A stretch of DNA of 64,000 nucleotides from Pseudoips prasinana. Lineage: Eukaryota; Arthropoda; Insecta; Lepidoptera; Nolidae. The stretch covers positions 19,295,001 through 19,359,000 of the forward strand of contig OX621265.1 of assembly GCA_951640165.1 (NCBI GenBank), in the 5' to 3' direction. Below the pieces are notes generated by a model. It had not been told where the DNA came from and searched no databases. It saw only the letters and a program-made list of their open reading frames with translations. Below are positions 20,849 through 31,689 of this stretch, piece after piece. Made by a program: the position numbers and the translations under genes. Within the stretch, counting starts at the first letter, position 1. Each line of letters begins with the position of its first letter.

Positions 20849-20916
20849 TACCCAAAGGGTAAAATGGGGTACTTTTTCGTATTTAAAAAACCTTCTCGCG
20901 TGTGGTGGAAGGTTAC

Positions 20917-21093
20917 CAGAGCCTCTAGCACGAGTTCCTGCAGTTTACTTACTCGATCACACGTATAGTTTCCTCCCATACATTGGGCACCAGCGCCTCT
21001 CGCGGAAACTATTAAGAACTAAAAATCTGTATGGGACGTAACTGTACGTGTGATCGAGTAAGTAAACTGCAGGAACTCGTGCTAGAGGCACAG
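20917..21093. mobile_element. MITE-H copy 2
   Basis: It has the same fold-back arms as 8596-8782 (GAGTTCCTGCAGTTTACTTA and complement), with the loop partly deleted. Confidence 0.65.
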
Positions 21094-21290
21094 AACGCGT
21101 GGTTGTTTGTCGTGAAGTGGTATAGCAGTTATCGGGACTCAGCGGGCAATATTAGGTCAAGAAACTCAAAGTATATCATTAATAGGGATAACCCCACAGA
21201 AATCCCAGAAACCCAGGGTTTTGTAATTCCAAATAAATATTATTTCATTTAATTAATGTATAAAGTATATTTACATGCTTTTATTTAATA

Positions 21291-21615
21291 CTAGCTGTGC
21301 ATCGCGGTTATACCCGCGTTAAACTTTATAAATTATCAAAGCAAAGGGGAGGACCCCGTCGGTGGTAGCGTGATAATATGTAGCTTATATGTTGACCCGA
21401 CCTCTTAGTAATATTCATGAAAATTTGAAGTAAATCCATGCGTACTGCATGGATTTTTGAGTTTAGCCCGGACATACATATAGACAAACAGACAAAAATT
21501 CTAAAAGCTATATTTTTGGCTTCGATATCGATAGTAGATCACGCCCAAAGTATCCTTTTTAAAAAATATTCAATGTACAGTTTTGACTTTCCTCCGATTT
21601 TATTGTATGTATAGA
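21291..21615 (-). mobile_element. Hel-B Helitron
   Basis: The minus strand ends in AACGCGGGTATAACCGCGATGCACAGCTAG and starts TCTATACATACAATAAAATC. Confidence 0.8.
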
Positions 21616-21687
21616 GGTTATATATGTACGGTCTCGTATGTATGTGGTTTATTTATATTCCAAATTTTGCTAGCTATACATGAAAAA

Positions 21688-21785
21688 TAGTATATGTAGT
21701 ATATCAGTCATCTATTTCTAGAGTACAAGCTCTGCTTAGTTTGGGATCAGATGGCTGTATCTGAATAATATCCCAGGATATTATG
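21688..21785 (+). mobile_element. SINE-a 3' fragment
   Basis: It carries GTATATGTAGTATATCAGT...GCTCTGCTTAGTTTGGGATC...AATATCCCAGGATATTAT only. Confidence 0.6.
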
Positions 21786-21907
21786 ATTATATTTTTTTAT
21801 TGCTTTTGGATGCAGACGAGCTAGCGGCCCACCTGATCGTAAGTGGTAACCGCTGCTCATGGACATTCGCAGTGCCAGTGGGCACATCAAACCGCTGCCT
21901 ACCGAGA

Positions 21908-22180
21908 AATTAGATAGATAGATAGATAACTCTTTATTGCACACCAAAGACATAACTTAGAGTAAAAAAGATTACATTAAAATGGAAATAGTACAAGTGG
22001 CGGCCTTATCGCTAAAAGCGATCTCTTCCAGGCAACCGATGAATGGACCAGAACTGTTAGTGAATAGAAAGACGGGGGTAGTAGGTGGTGTACAGAACAA
22101 AAGATAGCTGAATATACCGAAGGTACATTCAATGGCAGAAAATTCAATTGAATATTACATAGTTAATAATATAAATAAAT

Positions 22181-22221
<41 letters not shown>

Positions 22222-24258
22222 CAAATAATGGCATTCCGATAAGCTCATTCAGCGTGTTGTCAGATAATGTTCTTTTAAGAGCTTTTTAAATACATCAAGT
22301 GACTGGGCCCGTGTTACCGACACATGCAATGCATTCCACAGACGAGCAGCTTGCACGGTAAAGGATTTATCATAAAATGTAGTGGAATGCATAGGTATTT
22401 TAAGACGTAAATTTTCTGATGATCTCAGACTTCGTGCATGCGTCTCCTTTAAAAACTCGAAGCGTTCTTTAAGATAATTTGGTGTATTGGGATTGAATAA
22501 AATACTATACAGGAGAGAAAGAATGTGTGTATTCCGGCGAAGGCGTATAGGAAGCCACTTGAGTTTTGTGCGTAATTCAGAGACATGATCATATTTCCGT
22601 AATCCAAATATGAAACGTATACAGAAATTTTGGAGCTGCTCAAGTTTATCAAGTTGTTCCTCCGTGATATCGAGATAACTGGCATCAGCATAGTCAAGGA
22701 TTGGAAGGAGAAGAGATTGGGCAAGTGCAGTTTTGGTGGCAATCGGCAGAAAGTTACGAAGACGTCTTAGAGCGCCAGCAGACGCAAATAGTTTCCTGCT
22801 AGTTTCTTTAAGTTGTGGAGTCCAAGATAAAGTCGAATCTATGTAGATTCCCAGATTCTTTACTTGATTACTAAAAGGTATGCTAGTACCATCAAACATA
22901 ACTTTTGGAATTAGTGACCAGTTAATCGTTGATAGTTTTCTTGAACTGCCCACAACAATTACTTGGGTTTTAATAGGGTTCACCATTAGCCCGTATTTTT
23001 TGCTCCAACAAGCTATCCGACCAAGATCTTTGTTAATACTGTCTATAGCTTCAGATAACTTCTCGACTGGTGCCTGAGTATATATTTGGAGATCATCTGC
23101 ATAAAGGTGGTAAGAGGAAAGTAGTTGATCAGAGATAGTATTAATAAATATAGCGAAGAGTAGAGGAGATAGCACGCCACCCTGTGGCACACCAGCACTA
23201 GAGTTACACCATGAAGAGTAAGTCTCGTCAATGCGAACCCTTTGTCGGCGACCAAACAGGTAATTACGAATCCAATCAATAGCCGTTGGAGATATGTTAA
23301 TCGAGCGTAATATGGCCAGCAAGACATCATAATCGACAGTATTAAAAGCATTGCTAAAATCTAGCAGTGCCAGAGCCGTCAGATTACCTGCCTCCATACC
23401 AGACCTAATGTCATCCGTAATTTGGAGGAGAGCTGTAGTGGTACTGTGACCAGGGCGAAAACCGGATTGAAAGGGATTAAGAAGGTTATGTTTACGAAGG
23501 AAAGAGCAGAGTTGATGATGGATGAGACGTTCAAGGACTTTGGAAAGGAAAGGTAAAATAGAAATAGGTCGATACTCGGAAAAAGCTGTAGGATTCGATT
23601 TCTTTGGTAATGGAATAACTTGTGCGTCTTTCCAAGAAGATGGAAAAACACCGGAAGTTATGGAAAAGTTAAGGATATGGGAAATTACTGGAAGGATTTC
23701 ATCAAGGATTGGGACGATCATGTTACGGCTGACATAGTCACATCCAATAGCGTTGGAGGTGATGGATGTTATGCTCTTTTTAACATCACAATCGGAAAAT
23801 TGATTAAAAAGAAATGCTGGAAACTGAGGCGAAGGAATCGAAGAGAGATAATTCAGAGTATGCGCTTTAATTGTCTCATCAAATTGAGACGACGTAGAGA
23901 AATGTTGATTAAGCGAGTTGATATTTAAATCTTTAGGAATTGCGTCTTGACGTGATTTTCCAACCCCCATTTGATTAAGAAACTTCCATACTTTAACTGG
24001 ATCTCCATTTTCTATGGAGCTGTGAAAATGTTGGCGTTGTGCATTCCTACACACCTTATTGCAGTGATTCCTTATCAAAACATATTTATTCCAATTATAG
24101 TCATTAGGTCGTATCTTAAATTTGCTTTTGGCGACTACTTTGCGGTTTTGTAAAGATTTAATTTCTTCCGAGAGCCAAGGAGCAGGTTGATGTTTTAATT
24201 TTATAGGTCGTAGAGGAGCATGTTTATTGTACAAATTGATACTCTTTTTGTCCAATAT
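21908..24258 (-). mobile_element. CR1/Jockey-group LINE, 5'-truncated
   Basis: The element comprises the RT ORF at 22249-24255 and a ~320-bp 3' UTR with a TGCAATAAAGAG motif. It ends in an (ATCT)n tail at 21912-21930. The 5' end stops at about 24258, where an in-frame TAA lies just upstream, so the endonuclease part is gone. An (AT)n run at 22184-22212 lies in the UTR. A shorter relative is at 35511-36455. Confidence 0.75.
22249..24255 (-). CDS. LINE reverse transcriptase (668 codons, N-terminus lost)
   Basis: This is a reverse transcriptase for target-primed copying of the LINE RNA. RT blocks in order are PWLSEEIKSL near residue 27, VIPLPKKSNP and YRPISILPFLSKVLER near 215-240, FQSGFRPGHSTTTALL, LLDFSNAFNTVDYDVL (catalytic D), GVPQGGVLSPLLFAIFIN, and the YADD box in HLYADDLQIY. 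A conserved C-terminal region follows (LGIYIDSTLSW, ILDYADASYLD, RFIFGLRKYDHVSELR). The frame is uninterrupted for 2 kb, so the insertion is young, but no endonuclease domain and no good ATG remain at the 5' edge. The start shown is the edge of the open frame (a TTG). CR1/Jockey group is inferred from motifs. Confidence 0.8.
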   Translation of the reverse strand: MDKKSINLYNKHAPLRPIKLKHQPAPWLSEEIKSLQNRKVVAKSKFKIRPNDYNWNKYVLIRNHCNKVCRNAQRQHFHSSIENGDPVKVWKFLNQMGVGKSRQDAIPKDLNINSLNQHFSTSSQFDETIKAHTLNYLSSIPSPQFPAFLFNQFSDCDVKKSITSITSNAIGCDYVSRNMIVPILDEILPVISHILNFSITSGVFPSSWKDAQVIPLPKKSNPTAFSEYRPISILPFLSKVLERLIHHQLCSFLRKHNLLNPFQSGFRPGHSTTTALLQITDDIRSGMEAGNLTALALLDFSNAFNTVDYDVLLAILRSINISPTAIDWIRNYLFGRRQRVRIDETYSSWCNSSAGVPQGGVLSPLLFAIFINTISDQLLSSYHLYADDLQIYTQAPVEKLSEAIDSINKDLGRIACWSKKYGLMVNPIKTQVIVVGSSRKLSTINWSLIPKVMFDGTSIPFSNQVKNLGIYIDSTLSWTPQLKETSRKLFASAGALRRLRNFLPIATKTALAQSLLLPILDYADASYLDITEEQLDKLEQLQNFCIRFIFGLRKYDHVSELRTKLKWLPIRLRRNTHILSLLYSILFNPNTPNYLKERFEFLKETHARSLRSSENLRLKIPMHSTTFYDKSFTVQAARLWNALHVSVTRAQSLDVFKKLLKEHYLTTR

Positions 24259-26278
24259 TTATGTTACAACTTATAAATTAACTAGTTCCTGTCGTTGAAT
24301 CTAATCAAATATTTGGATATTTCTCATCATATCAGCCGAAAGACGTCCACTGCAGCCTCCCTCAAAGATCTCCACAATTGTCAGTCTTGCGCTATCCGCA
24401 TCCACCGGTTTCCAGCGACCCGTACAAGATCATCAGTCCATCTTGTAGAGGGTCTCCCCACGCTGCGTCTTCCAGTTCATGGTCACCATTCGAGAGCCTT
24501 TCTGCCCCAACCGCCGTCGGTTCTACGAGCAATGTGCCCCGCCCACTGCCACTTCAGTTTTGGCATTCTTCGAGCTATGACGGTGACTTAGGTACGCCTG
24601 CGGATTTCGACATTTCTGATGCAATCCCTGCGAGCATAGCCCTTTTCGTTGCTCTTTGGGTGACCTTGAGCGTTCTAATAAGGCCCATGGTCTCTGCGAA
24701 CACGTCTCTGTTCCGTAACTCATCACTGGAAATACACACTGGTCGAAGACTTTCGACTTTGCTGCTTTAGTCACTGCGGTATTTTGAACAAAAAGATATT
24801 ACGTAGCTTCCCGAACGCTGCCCAGCCAAGTTGGATTCTAAGATTGACCTCCTTCTCGAAGTTGGACCTACCTAGTTGTATGGTCTGTCCTAGGTAAATA
24901 TAGTTCTCTACAACTTCGAGTGCAGAGACTCCAACCTTCAGTGGAGTGGGTGCAACATAGACGTTCAACATGATGTTCGTCTTATCCATGTTCATTTTAA
25001 GACCCACTTGTTGAAAACTCTGTCTTTCAAGGTCTCAGCTATGACTACTATATCATCAGCAAATCGAAGGTAACTTATGTACTCGCGGTTAACATTGATG
25101 CCATAGCCTTTCCAGTCCAGAAGATTGAAGACTCTTCCAATGCAGCGGTAAACAGTTTCGGAGATATATAACATCTCCCTGTCTCACGCCTCACTGCAAG
25201 TGGATAGGTTTCGAGTTCTGGTCCTGGAGTCGCACAGACATAGTGTCGTTTTCATACAAACACTTTAACACCTCGATATACCGGTAGTCGATTTGGCACC
25301 TTTGGAGACCTCAGAACAGCCAAGATTTCGATAGAATCAAAGGCTTTCTCCTAGTCCACAAACGCTAGGCACAGTGGCTTGTTATACTCTTCTGTCTTCT
25401 GTATCCTAGTAGCCGCAGCGTATGTATGCGGTCTATGGTGCTTAAGCCTTTTCGGAAACCGGCTTGTTCGAGAGGCTGAAAGTCGTCAAACCTGCTCACG
25501 AGACGATTCGTAATGACCCTCGAAAACAACTTTTAAACATGGCTCAGCAGTGTGATGGGCCTATAAGTCTTCAATAGGGTTATGTCGCCCTTTTTGAAGA
25601 AGAGCACCACCACACATCTGTGCCATGCTTGTGGCGTTTGACCATCTAGTATGACGGAAACATATAACTTCTGAAGGACCTAGGATTGGTGTACCATCCG
25701 CCTTCAGAAGCTCTGCTGTAACTTCATCATCAACAGGCGCCTTGTTGTTCATAAGTTGTTTGAGAGTCATTCTAATCTCGTACAGGATGACGCCCGGGGT
25801 TTCTTCGGTGTAATGTCGGGTTAGTCATCGTCTGGCTGGGATCTGAGGCATGACTTTTGACAGATGGCTTCGTTATCGTATAAAACTGTCCGTAGACATC
25901 TCGTTCTCTCCCAGCAACTCAGGTTTAGACGTGACGATTCTACCATCCTCAGTTTTCAACTTCGTCAGTTGGCTCTGTCCAACAGACAGATCTCTTGCGA
26001 ACACTATAGAGCCTTTGTTCCGCTCGATGAGCACTTCAATACTAATTGTATTAAAATGACGCTTGTCGCTTGTCTGTTGAGCCGCCGGTATCTGGTAGCA
26101 TCATCTGAGGATGACAGAATCATTTTGTCTTTCTTCCATAAGTTGCAGGGTAAGTCAGATATCTTTTTAGTTCTGTTTGTAACACGGGCCTTCAAGATCT
26201 TAGACCCAGCCGTTTGGACAGTTTCTACGAGCCTGTCGTAGTATGAGTCCACTTCCTCGCAGTCTGCTAGGCATTCGA

Positions 26279-26368
26279 AACGGTTTTGCAGTTCGAGCTG
26301 AAATTGTTTGGGGTTTAGGAAGTGGATCCTAAACCCCAAACAATTTCAGCTCGAACTGCAAAACCGTT
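26279..26368. repeat. Perfect 42-bp palindrome inside the RTE
   Basis: The arms 26279-26320 and 26327-26368 are exactly complementary with a 6-nt loop (AGTGGA). The arm is normal RTE coding sequence, so the second arm is an inverted copy of the first. Confidence 0.95.
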
Positions 26369-26369
26369 G

Positions 26370-26443
26370 ATGATAAAGATAAATATAAAGGTCGGAGCGT
26401 AGATGAGATGATAAAGATAAATATAAAGGTCGGAGCGTAGACT
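26370..26443 (+). repeat. Tandem duplication (about 38-bp unit)
   Basis: GATGATAAAGATAAATATAA plus AGGTCGGAGCGTAGA occurs twice in direct order, next to the palindrome. Confidence 0.85.
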
Positions 26444-27419
26444 TTATCAGTCAGGACTTATCAGTCTGTGATCACTCCCGGTTTTAACCGCATTGAACAG
26501 CCGTCGTCTCGTCGACAAGATAAAGTCTATCTCATTTTTGGTTTTACCATCGGGACTCACCCAGGTCCATTTGCGGTGATCCGGCTTCCTGAAGAAGGAA
26601 TTTATTATAAAAAGTCCCTACTTCTCCATGAAGTCAGTCAACATTTGGACCCGGGGGTTCCGGTCTTGAGCTCCAAATTTCCCCACTCTCAGCTCATTAC
26701 CGAAACGTTTGCCCAGCTTCAAGTTAAAGTCCCCATGACCACAAAGAAATAGGTGTTAGAGGTATGTATGGCTCTTGATGTATTCTCATACATGTCCTCA
26801 ACCTCATCGTCGGAGTGCATCGAAGTCCGCGAGTTCGACCTTCAACGAATACCGCTTGGTAATTCTGAGTATAATGTACGGCACCCTAGTCGACACACTC
26901 TCGATTTTCACTACGTTGGAGACGAGGGACTTGTGGACTATGAACCAGACACCACCTTGGAACAGTTGCTCGCCCTCCCGGAAATAGAGCAGGTTCCCGG
27001 ATTTTATGATTATCGTGTCATCCCCCTCTCTTCGGAGTCTCAGTTCCTCCTCCAGTTCGATGATTTTTCGTCGGACCGCAGTGTGCGAGTGTTATATGTT
27101 GCCACGGCCAGAGGTCGTCGGTTTTGGTAACACGGTATCTGCCGGGGATTTTTAGCTCCCCCAGCCCTGCCGTTATCACAGCTATTACCAAGCCTAGGAA
27201 TAGCAGGGCTACCGGGAACTGGGGGCCGCGGCTTTGTGGGGTCCATCATTTTGAGGGGTTTTACACATCATTCGAGTAAAAACTGGGTACCTTATTCAGG
27301 GATAAAAATAATCCTTCATATTATTCTAAAGCTAAAGCTGACGAAGTCACGGATGCAATCCAAGATCAGTCTGTCTTTACAAAGATGTTTAGAAAAATAT
27401 ACTTAAAACTTACTCTTTC

Positions 27420-27602
27420 ATTGTGGGTTCAAATCTCTCCCAGGACAAATCTTGTGTGATGTACATGATTATTTGTTTTGTATAATCTATATATAGTATG
27501 TATGTATTTAGAAATATATAAGTATATTTATCAGTTGTTTGGCTGCCATAGCACAGGCTCTGCCTAGTTCGGAATCAGATGGCAGTGTGTTAGTTTTCTC
27601 AA
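27420..27602 (+). mobile_element. SINE-a-related fragment
   Basis: The B-box-like GTGGGTTCAAATCTCTCCC, CAGGACAAATCTTGTGTGATG and the tail TCTGCCTAGTTCGGAATCAGATGG define a variant subfamily also seen at 38800-39000 and 50415-50960. Confidence 0.5.
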
Positions 27603-27711
27603 GATATGATATTTATTACTGAAATATAGTATAGACAGCAGCTAAGACCCATGCAAACCACGTTTTTTAAACGCGCCCTTGACGCGCGTTTTTCGCGATA
27701 TACACGCGCGT

Positions 27712-27985
27712 TTAGAATAGAATAGAATAGAATTTTATTGAGAGTAAAAACATGTTGCATAAAATATAAACCCACCAAACTGCATAGCAGTTTGTCGGCG
27801 GGATTAGCGCTCTTTAACACAATGACAATAATTATATCAATAAATACAAATACTAAAATAAAATAGTAAAAACTAACACTAACTAAAACTAATAAAAACT
27901 AATACAACAATTTTAAGCGGAATTTAAGTAGTCACTGAGTAATATATTTGTATCGATACAAACAAAAACAAACTGCTCTGTAGGA
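27712..27985 (-). mobile_element. LINE 3' UTR fragment with (CTATT)n tail
   Basis: The minus strand ends in TTTTACTCTCAATAAAATTC followed by (TATTC)n at 27712-27733, typical of a LINE 3' end. No ORF part is retained. Confidence 0.45.
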
Positions 27986-28042
27986 TAAAAAGCTCGCCGG
28001 CTTGCTCAGCACACTTAAAAAACGCGGTGTGCATATGCCCTA

Positions 28043-28205
28043 AGACAGTCGCCTCGCCCCTTTGTGTCAGGGATTTAAGTCCCGCGCCGTACAACTATTT
28101 GTGTGACCCATAAATACATAGTTGTTCTGAGTCTGGATGTAATTTGTGTCAGTCTATTATATGTCTGTAAAGTACCCCGCGACACAGGGATTATATTCCC
28201 TAGAG
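28043..28205 (+). mobile_element. SINE-d copy
   Basis: The head CTAAGACAGTCGCCTCGCC, decayed B-box, and the body AACTATTTGTGTGACCCATAA are as in the other copies. Confidence 0.65.
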
Positions 28206-28267
28206 TGGACGTCCTTTCTAAATAAAAAATATATATATATAAAAATAAAAACGGTTTTACTCTAAAC

Positions 28268-28395
28268 CATGAAGAATATAATGACAGTAATCGCGGCAAA
28301 AGACGTGTGCAAAGATCGTGACAAATGGAAATCCGGTGTCTCTGCCTAGCCCTCTGGGAAACAGGCGTGAGTCTATGTATGTATGTATGTATATA
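28268..28395 (+). mobile_element. LINE 3' tail with (GTAT)n
   Basis: ATGAAGAATATAATGACAGT, GTGCAAAGATCGTGACAAAT and CCCTCTGGGAAACAGGCGTG followed by (GTAT)n are shared with 39969-40085 and 49085-49140. The window's last bases start another copy. Confidence 0.55.
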
Positions 28396-28399
28396 AAAA

Positions 28400-29095
28400 T
28401 AATATCAATTAACTGCTGTATGTTTTTATTCTACAACAATATTGTACATGATTCATACACACATAACTGGTAAACACATCTGATACACTGGGTTAGGGGT
28501 TAAACCCAATAACTGAAATTCAAATTGTTTACATTTGAAAATAACTATGCTAAGTTTGCATAAACATTGGAGACACAATGAGGGGAGTTATTATACCTAT
28601 AATTGTAGGCTTACTTGATTTGGCCTGATTTTGCAGCCCCTAGCTACAAAAGTGTGGTGATATTGATTGTAATAATAATATGCTGGGATATTGTTCGCAT
28701 TTAAAAATAGACTCGACAAATATCAAAGCTACAATAGAAACTAGTGGAGAAGAGCTGGATACAGGCACTTACCAGTTGAATCAACTGCTTGCCTGTTCAC
28801 TAATAATAATAATAATATGTTCCCGTGTTCATGCCCGCTTGAGTATGTTTCGCCGGACCGTCTCAACTGGCTTGTGTTGAATCCGGTAGTAGATGAACCC
28901 ACTGAGTTTGTTTCGCTGGGTCTTCTCAGTTGGGGCGCAATGGATCCGGTGGTAGCATTAAAGCGCGACCGTCGTTATTAACACAAGGTCCGTCATAATA
29001 GTAATACCTTAATATAGACAGAACCATTGACAATATGTAGTAAAATATTAGACTTAAACTAGATAATTAAACATAATCTCTTGGCAATAACTTAA
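28400..29095. other. No gene seen; partial palindrome-family repeat
   Basis: 28880-29030 matches the 16703-16800 repeat (CTGGGTCTTCTCAGTTGGGGCGC; AAAGCGCGACCGTCG). The rest is unassigned A+T-rich DNA. Confidence 0.4.
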
Positions 29096-29099
29096 TAGG

Positions 29100-29290
29100 A
29101 GCTAGCTAAATGTCATTGCTATAATAAAATAAATTTTATAAATGTTTTCATACAATGTGTACCTAAATATCTATGTTACTAGAAATAATAATGTATACAA
29201 CTTAATTACTACAAACATGTTCTGACTATTTACAAGCGCTTTTTTAAGGTCTAAGTGAATAAAAACCTTTTTTATTTATTTTTATTTTAT
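29100..29290 (+). mobile_element. LINE/SINE 3' end with (ATTTT)n tail
   Basis: The end block ACTATTTACAAGCGCTTTTTT then AGTGAATAAAAACCTTTTT and (ATTTT)n recurs at 36455-36625, 37355-37410, 61215-61350 (minus), 15015-15050 and 19926-19962. It is a dispersed retroelement end with no coding part. Confidence 0.55.
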
Positions 29291-29298
29291 TTTATGCC

Positions 29299-29344
29299 CT
29301 GCTTAGTTTGGGATCAGATGGCCATCTGATCCCAAACTAAGCAG
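29299..29344. repeat. Perfect loop-less palindrome from SINE-a tail
   Basis: CTGCTTAGTTTGGGATCAGATGG (29299-29321) is followed at once by its exact complement (29322-29344). In other SINE-a copies this tail is not inverted. Confidence 0.95.
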
Positions 29345-29441
29345 AGCATTATTGTTACTAAATTTATTAAGTTGATATCACTGAAATGTCCATTGATGCT
29401 GTCAGATGCCATTTAAGTTGTAAAATAACAAGAAATTGTAA

Positions 29442-29615
29442 TCACACTAATATTGTAAAGGCGAAAGCTTTTGAGTGTGTAAGTCTCTGTGTTTGTAACT
29501 TCTTCATGGCGAAACAGCTGGAGCGATTTTAATAAAATTGGGTATGGAGTTAGCTGATACCCTGGTTTAACAAATAATAAAGTTTAACGCAGGTAAAACC
29601 GCAGGGCACAGCTAG
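29442..29615 (+). mobile_element. Hel-A Helitron
   Basis: It starts TCACACTAATATTGTAAAGG and ends AGGTAAAACCGCAGGGCACAGCTAG|T. Confidence 0.75.
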
Positions 29616-29697
29616 TATTTATGCTACTTGTACTGGTTTTGGGACTCCATAGCTATGTATAAATATGGTTCAAGTGAGAATTATATAAAAGTTATGG

Positions 29698-29985
29698 GTT
29701 GCTTGCTTATTGTATGGGCAGTGGTTACCCTGGGGTCAGAGTTGTTCAAGCCGCCCAGTAAGCCTCTGACATGGCTTAACGACTGTTGCCTAATGGCTAC
29801 AACCGGGACCGACGGCTTAACATGCCCTCCGAAGCATGGAGACGCTCACAAATTAAACCACTTTGGTGGTCACCCATCTATGGACTGACCGCGAGCCTAG
29901 TTGCTTAACCTCGCCAATCACTTACGACCGGTGAGAGCACCTGGCTATGAGCGCCTCGGCCTTATGGGTAAGAAATACCTTTACC
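29698..29985 (+). repeat. Repeat-D, longest copy
   Basis: It runs from GTATGGGCAGTGGTTACCCT to GGCTATGAGCGCCTCGGCCT. A short frame ending NHFGGHPSMD spans part of it, suggesting a decayed coding origin. Confidence 0.55.
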
Positions 29986-30066
29986 CTTTCCCACATAAAC
30001 TACAGGACGGATTTAGATGAAACGTTGTAGTTATATAGCTTACATATCCAAATGACACACATGCTA

Positions 30067-30241
30067 TCACACTAATATTATAAAGCCGAAAGTTTGGGAG
30101 TGTGTATGTTTGTTACTTCTTCATGTCTAAATGGCTGGAGCCATTTTAATAAAATTTGATATGGAGTTAGCTGGCACCCTGGATTAAGACATAGGCGATA
30201 ATTTATAAAGTTTAACATGGGTAACACCACAGCACTCTTAG
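30067..30241 (+). mobile_element. Hel-A Helitron, decayed 3' end
   Basis: It starts TCACACTAATATTATAAAGC. The hairpin is damaged (CATGGGTAACACCACAGCACTCTTAG). A piece of another Hel-A-like interior precedes it at 29990-30062. Confidence 0.65.
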
Positions 30242-30387
30242 TAATTTGTAAAGTTAAAATGCAGGTATTTAATAAAACTCATGTCCATAGCTATAAAATA
30301 ATACACCACGAGACTGAATTAGGCCCGCCAGTAACAGTGTAGGGTAAAAACTGTGTCAAATGAGTATTACAGAAACTACCAATGATA

Positions 30388-31682
30388 CGAGGGGTGATCC
30401 AAAAGTAATGATAATCAGTTATTTCTAGTGCACACAAAAATACAAAAAAAATATCAGTCACTTGTTCAGTTACCCACTAGTTCAGGAAAAAAAAATCATA
30501 TAAATAGGCCATGATTCCCGGGAGCTACATTCATTTGAATACAGACTGTCAAGGAGTGAACATCAAAATGGAAAAAAACGAAATCAGAGCTGTCATTAAA
30601 TACCTCTGCTTGAAAAAAATGTCTACCAAAGACATACACAGCGACTTGGTGGAAACATTAGGGGACTCTTCTCCTCCATATTCCACAGTTGCACGCTGGG
30701 CTAAGGAGTTTCAGCTGGGAAGAACATCGACGGAAGACGAACACCGCGAAGGACGCCCATCGACATCCCTCACTGAAGAAAATGTGAAAAAAGTTGAAGA
30801 AGTTGTATTGGAAGATCGAAGAATGACTATCAGGCATGTAGCTGAGGTCACAGGGCTCTCATATGGCAGCATTCAAAGAATCCTTGCGAACGAATTGCAT
30901 ATGAGAAAGGTCTCCGCGCGTTGGGTACCGAAAATGTTAAACGACGAGCAAAAGAAGAAACGAGTCGACATGTCAAGAGCAAATCTCGAAAAGTTCCAGG
31001 CAGACAAGGATAATTTTTTGTCACGTTTTGTGACCATGGACGAGACCTGGATCCACCATTTTGATCCTGAAACAAAACAACAATCGATGACATGGAAACG
31101 ACCCGATGAACCGACGCCGAAGAAATTCAAAGTGTCAAGCTCAGCAGGGAAGGTTATGGCGTCTGTTTTTTGGGATGCTGAAGGAATAATCATGGTGGAC
31201 TACTTGGAAAAGGGGGCCACTATTACAGGCTCCTATTATGCAGAACAAATAAGAAGATTGCGGGAGGCTATTAAGGAGAAAAGGCGAGGCAAACTGCGGG
31301 CTGGAGTACTGTTCCATCAAGACAACGCACCGGTTCACAAAGCTGCAATTGCCATGGCTGCCATTCAGGAAGCGGGCTTTGAGCTGGTGGAACACCCCCC
31401 CTATTCACCAGATCTAGCCCCCAGTGACTTCTATCTCTTTCCACGACTCAAGGAACACCTCCGAGGCAAGAAATTTGACGATGATAGCGACGTGATGGCC
31501 GCGGTTGAGGACTTTTTTGAGAGTCAAGATAAAGATTTTTTTTCTAAGGGAATTTTAGGTTTAGAAAAGAGATGGACTAAATGTATAGACTTGCTAGGAG
31601 ACTATGTTGAGAAATAAATTTATTTTTTTATTTTATTCATTGTGTTTATTATTGATTATCATTACTTTTGGATCACCCCTCG
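30388..31682 (+). mobile_element. Complete mariner element
   Basis: The 1295-bp element is flanked by TA at 30386-30387 and 31683-31684. The 30-bp inverted repeats (30388-30417; 31653-31682; CGAGGGGTGATCCAAAAGTA...) match perfectly. It contains one uninterrupted transposase gene. Perfect ends and an intact ORF indicate a recent insertion. Confidence 0.95.
30568..31617 (+). CDS. Mariner transposase (349 aa, intact)
   Basis: This is a DD34D cut-and-paste transposase acting in the nucleus on mariner ends. The N-terminal helix-turn-helix pair covers about residues 1-110 (EIRAVIKYLCLKKMSTKDIH; then RMTIRHVAEVTGLSYGSIQ). The linker WVPKML corresponds to the family's WVPHEL. Catalytic residues are D in VTMDETWIHHFD, D in LFHQDNAPVH, and D in YSPDLAPSDFYLFP, with 34 residues between the second and third. 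I chose the ATG before EKNEIR, the usual mariner start; an in-frame ATG at 30511 would add 19 residues with no family match. Its length is normal for mariner. Activity is plausible, not shown. Confidence 0.92.
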   Translation: MEKNEIRAVIKYLCLKKMSTKDIHSDLVETLGDSSPPYSTVARWAKEFQLGRTSTEDEHREGRPSTSLTEENVKKVEEVVLEDRRMTIRHVAEVTGLSYGSIQRILANELHMRKVSARWVPKMLNDEQKKKRVDMSRANLEKFQADKDNFLSRFVTMDETWIHHFDPETKQQSMTWKRPDEPTPKKFKVSSSAGKVMASVFWDAEGIIMVDYLEKGATITGSYYAEQIRRLREAIKEKRRGKLRAGVLFHQDNAPVHKAAIAMAAIQEAGFELVEHPPYSPDLAPSDFYLFPRLKEHLRGKKFDDDSDVMAAVEDFFESQDKDFFSKGILGLEKRWTKCIDLLGDYVEK

Positions 31683-31689
31683 TATTGTT

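Larger units (their letters stand above)
24325..27255 (-). mobile_element. Near full-length decayed RTE LINE
   Basis: Reading 5' to 3' on the minus strand, the endonuclease start (VATYNTRTLRSDEK) is at 27040-27249. The EN-RT linker (FECLADCEEVDSYYDRLVE) is at 26004-26339. RT pieces follow (LKQLMNNKAPVDDEVTAELL at 25561-25770; NVNREYISYLRFADDIVVIAE at 24992-25174; the C-terminal block at 24523-24774). The tail is at 24325. It has many frame breaks, a 42-bp palindrome (26279-26368) and a tandem duplication (26370-26443). Plus-strand open frames here are antisense. Confidence 0.8.

Noticed and set aside
26753..27130. 125-codon plus-strand frame
   Set aside because: It is antisense to the endonuclease region of the decayed RTE; no protein-like motif in this strand.
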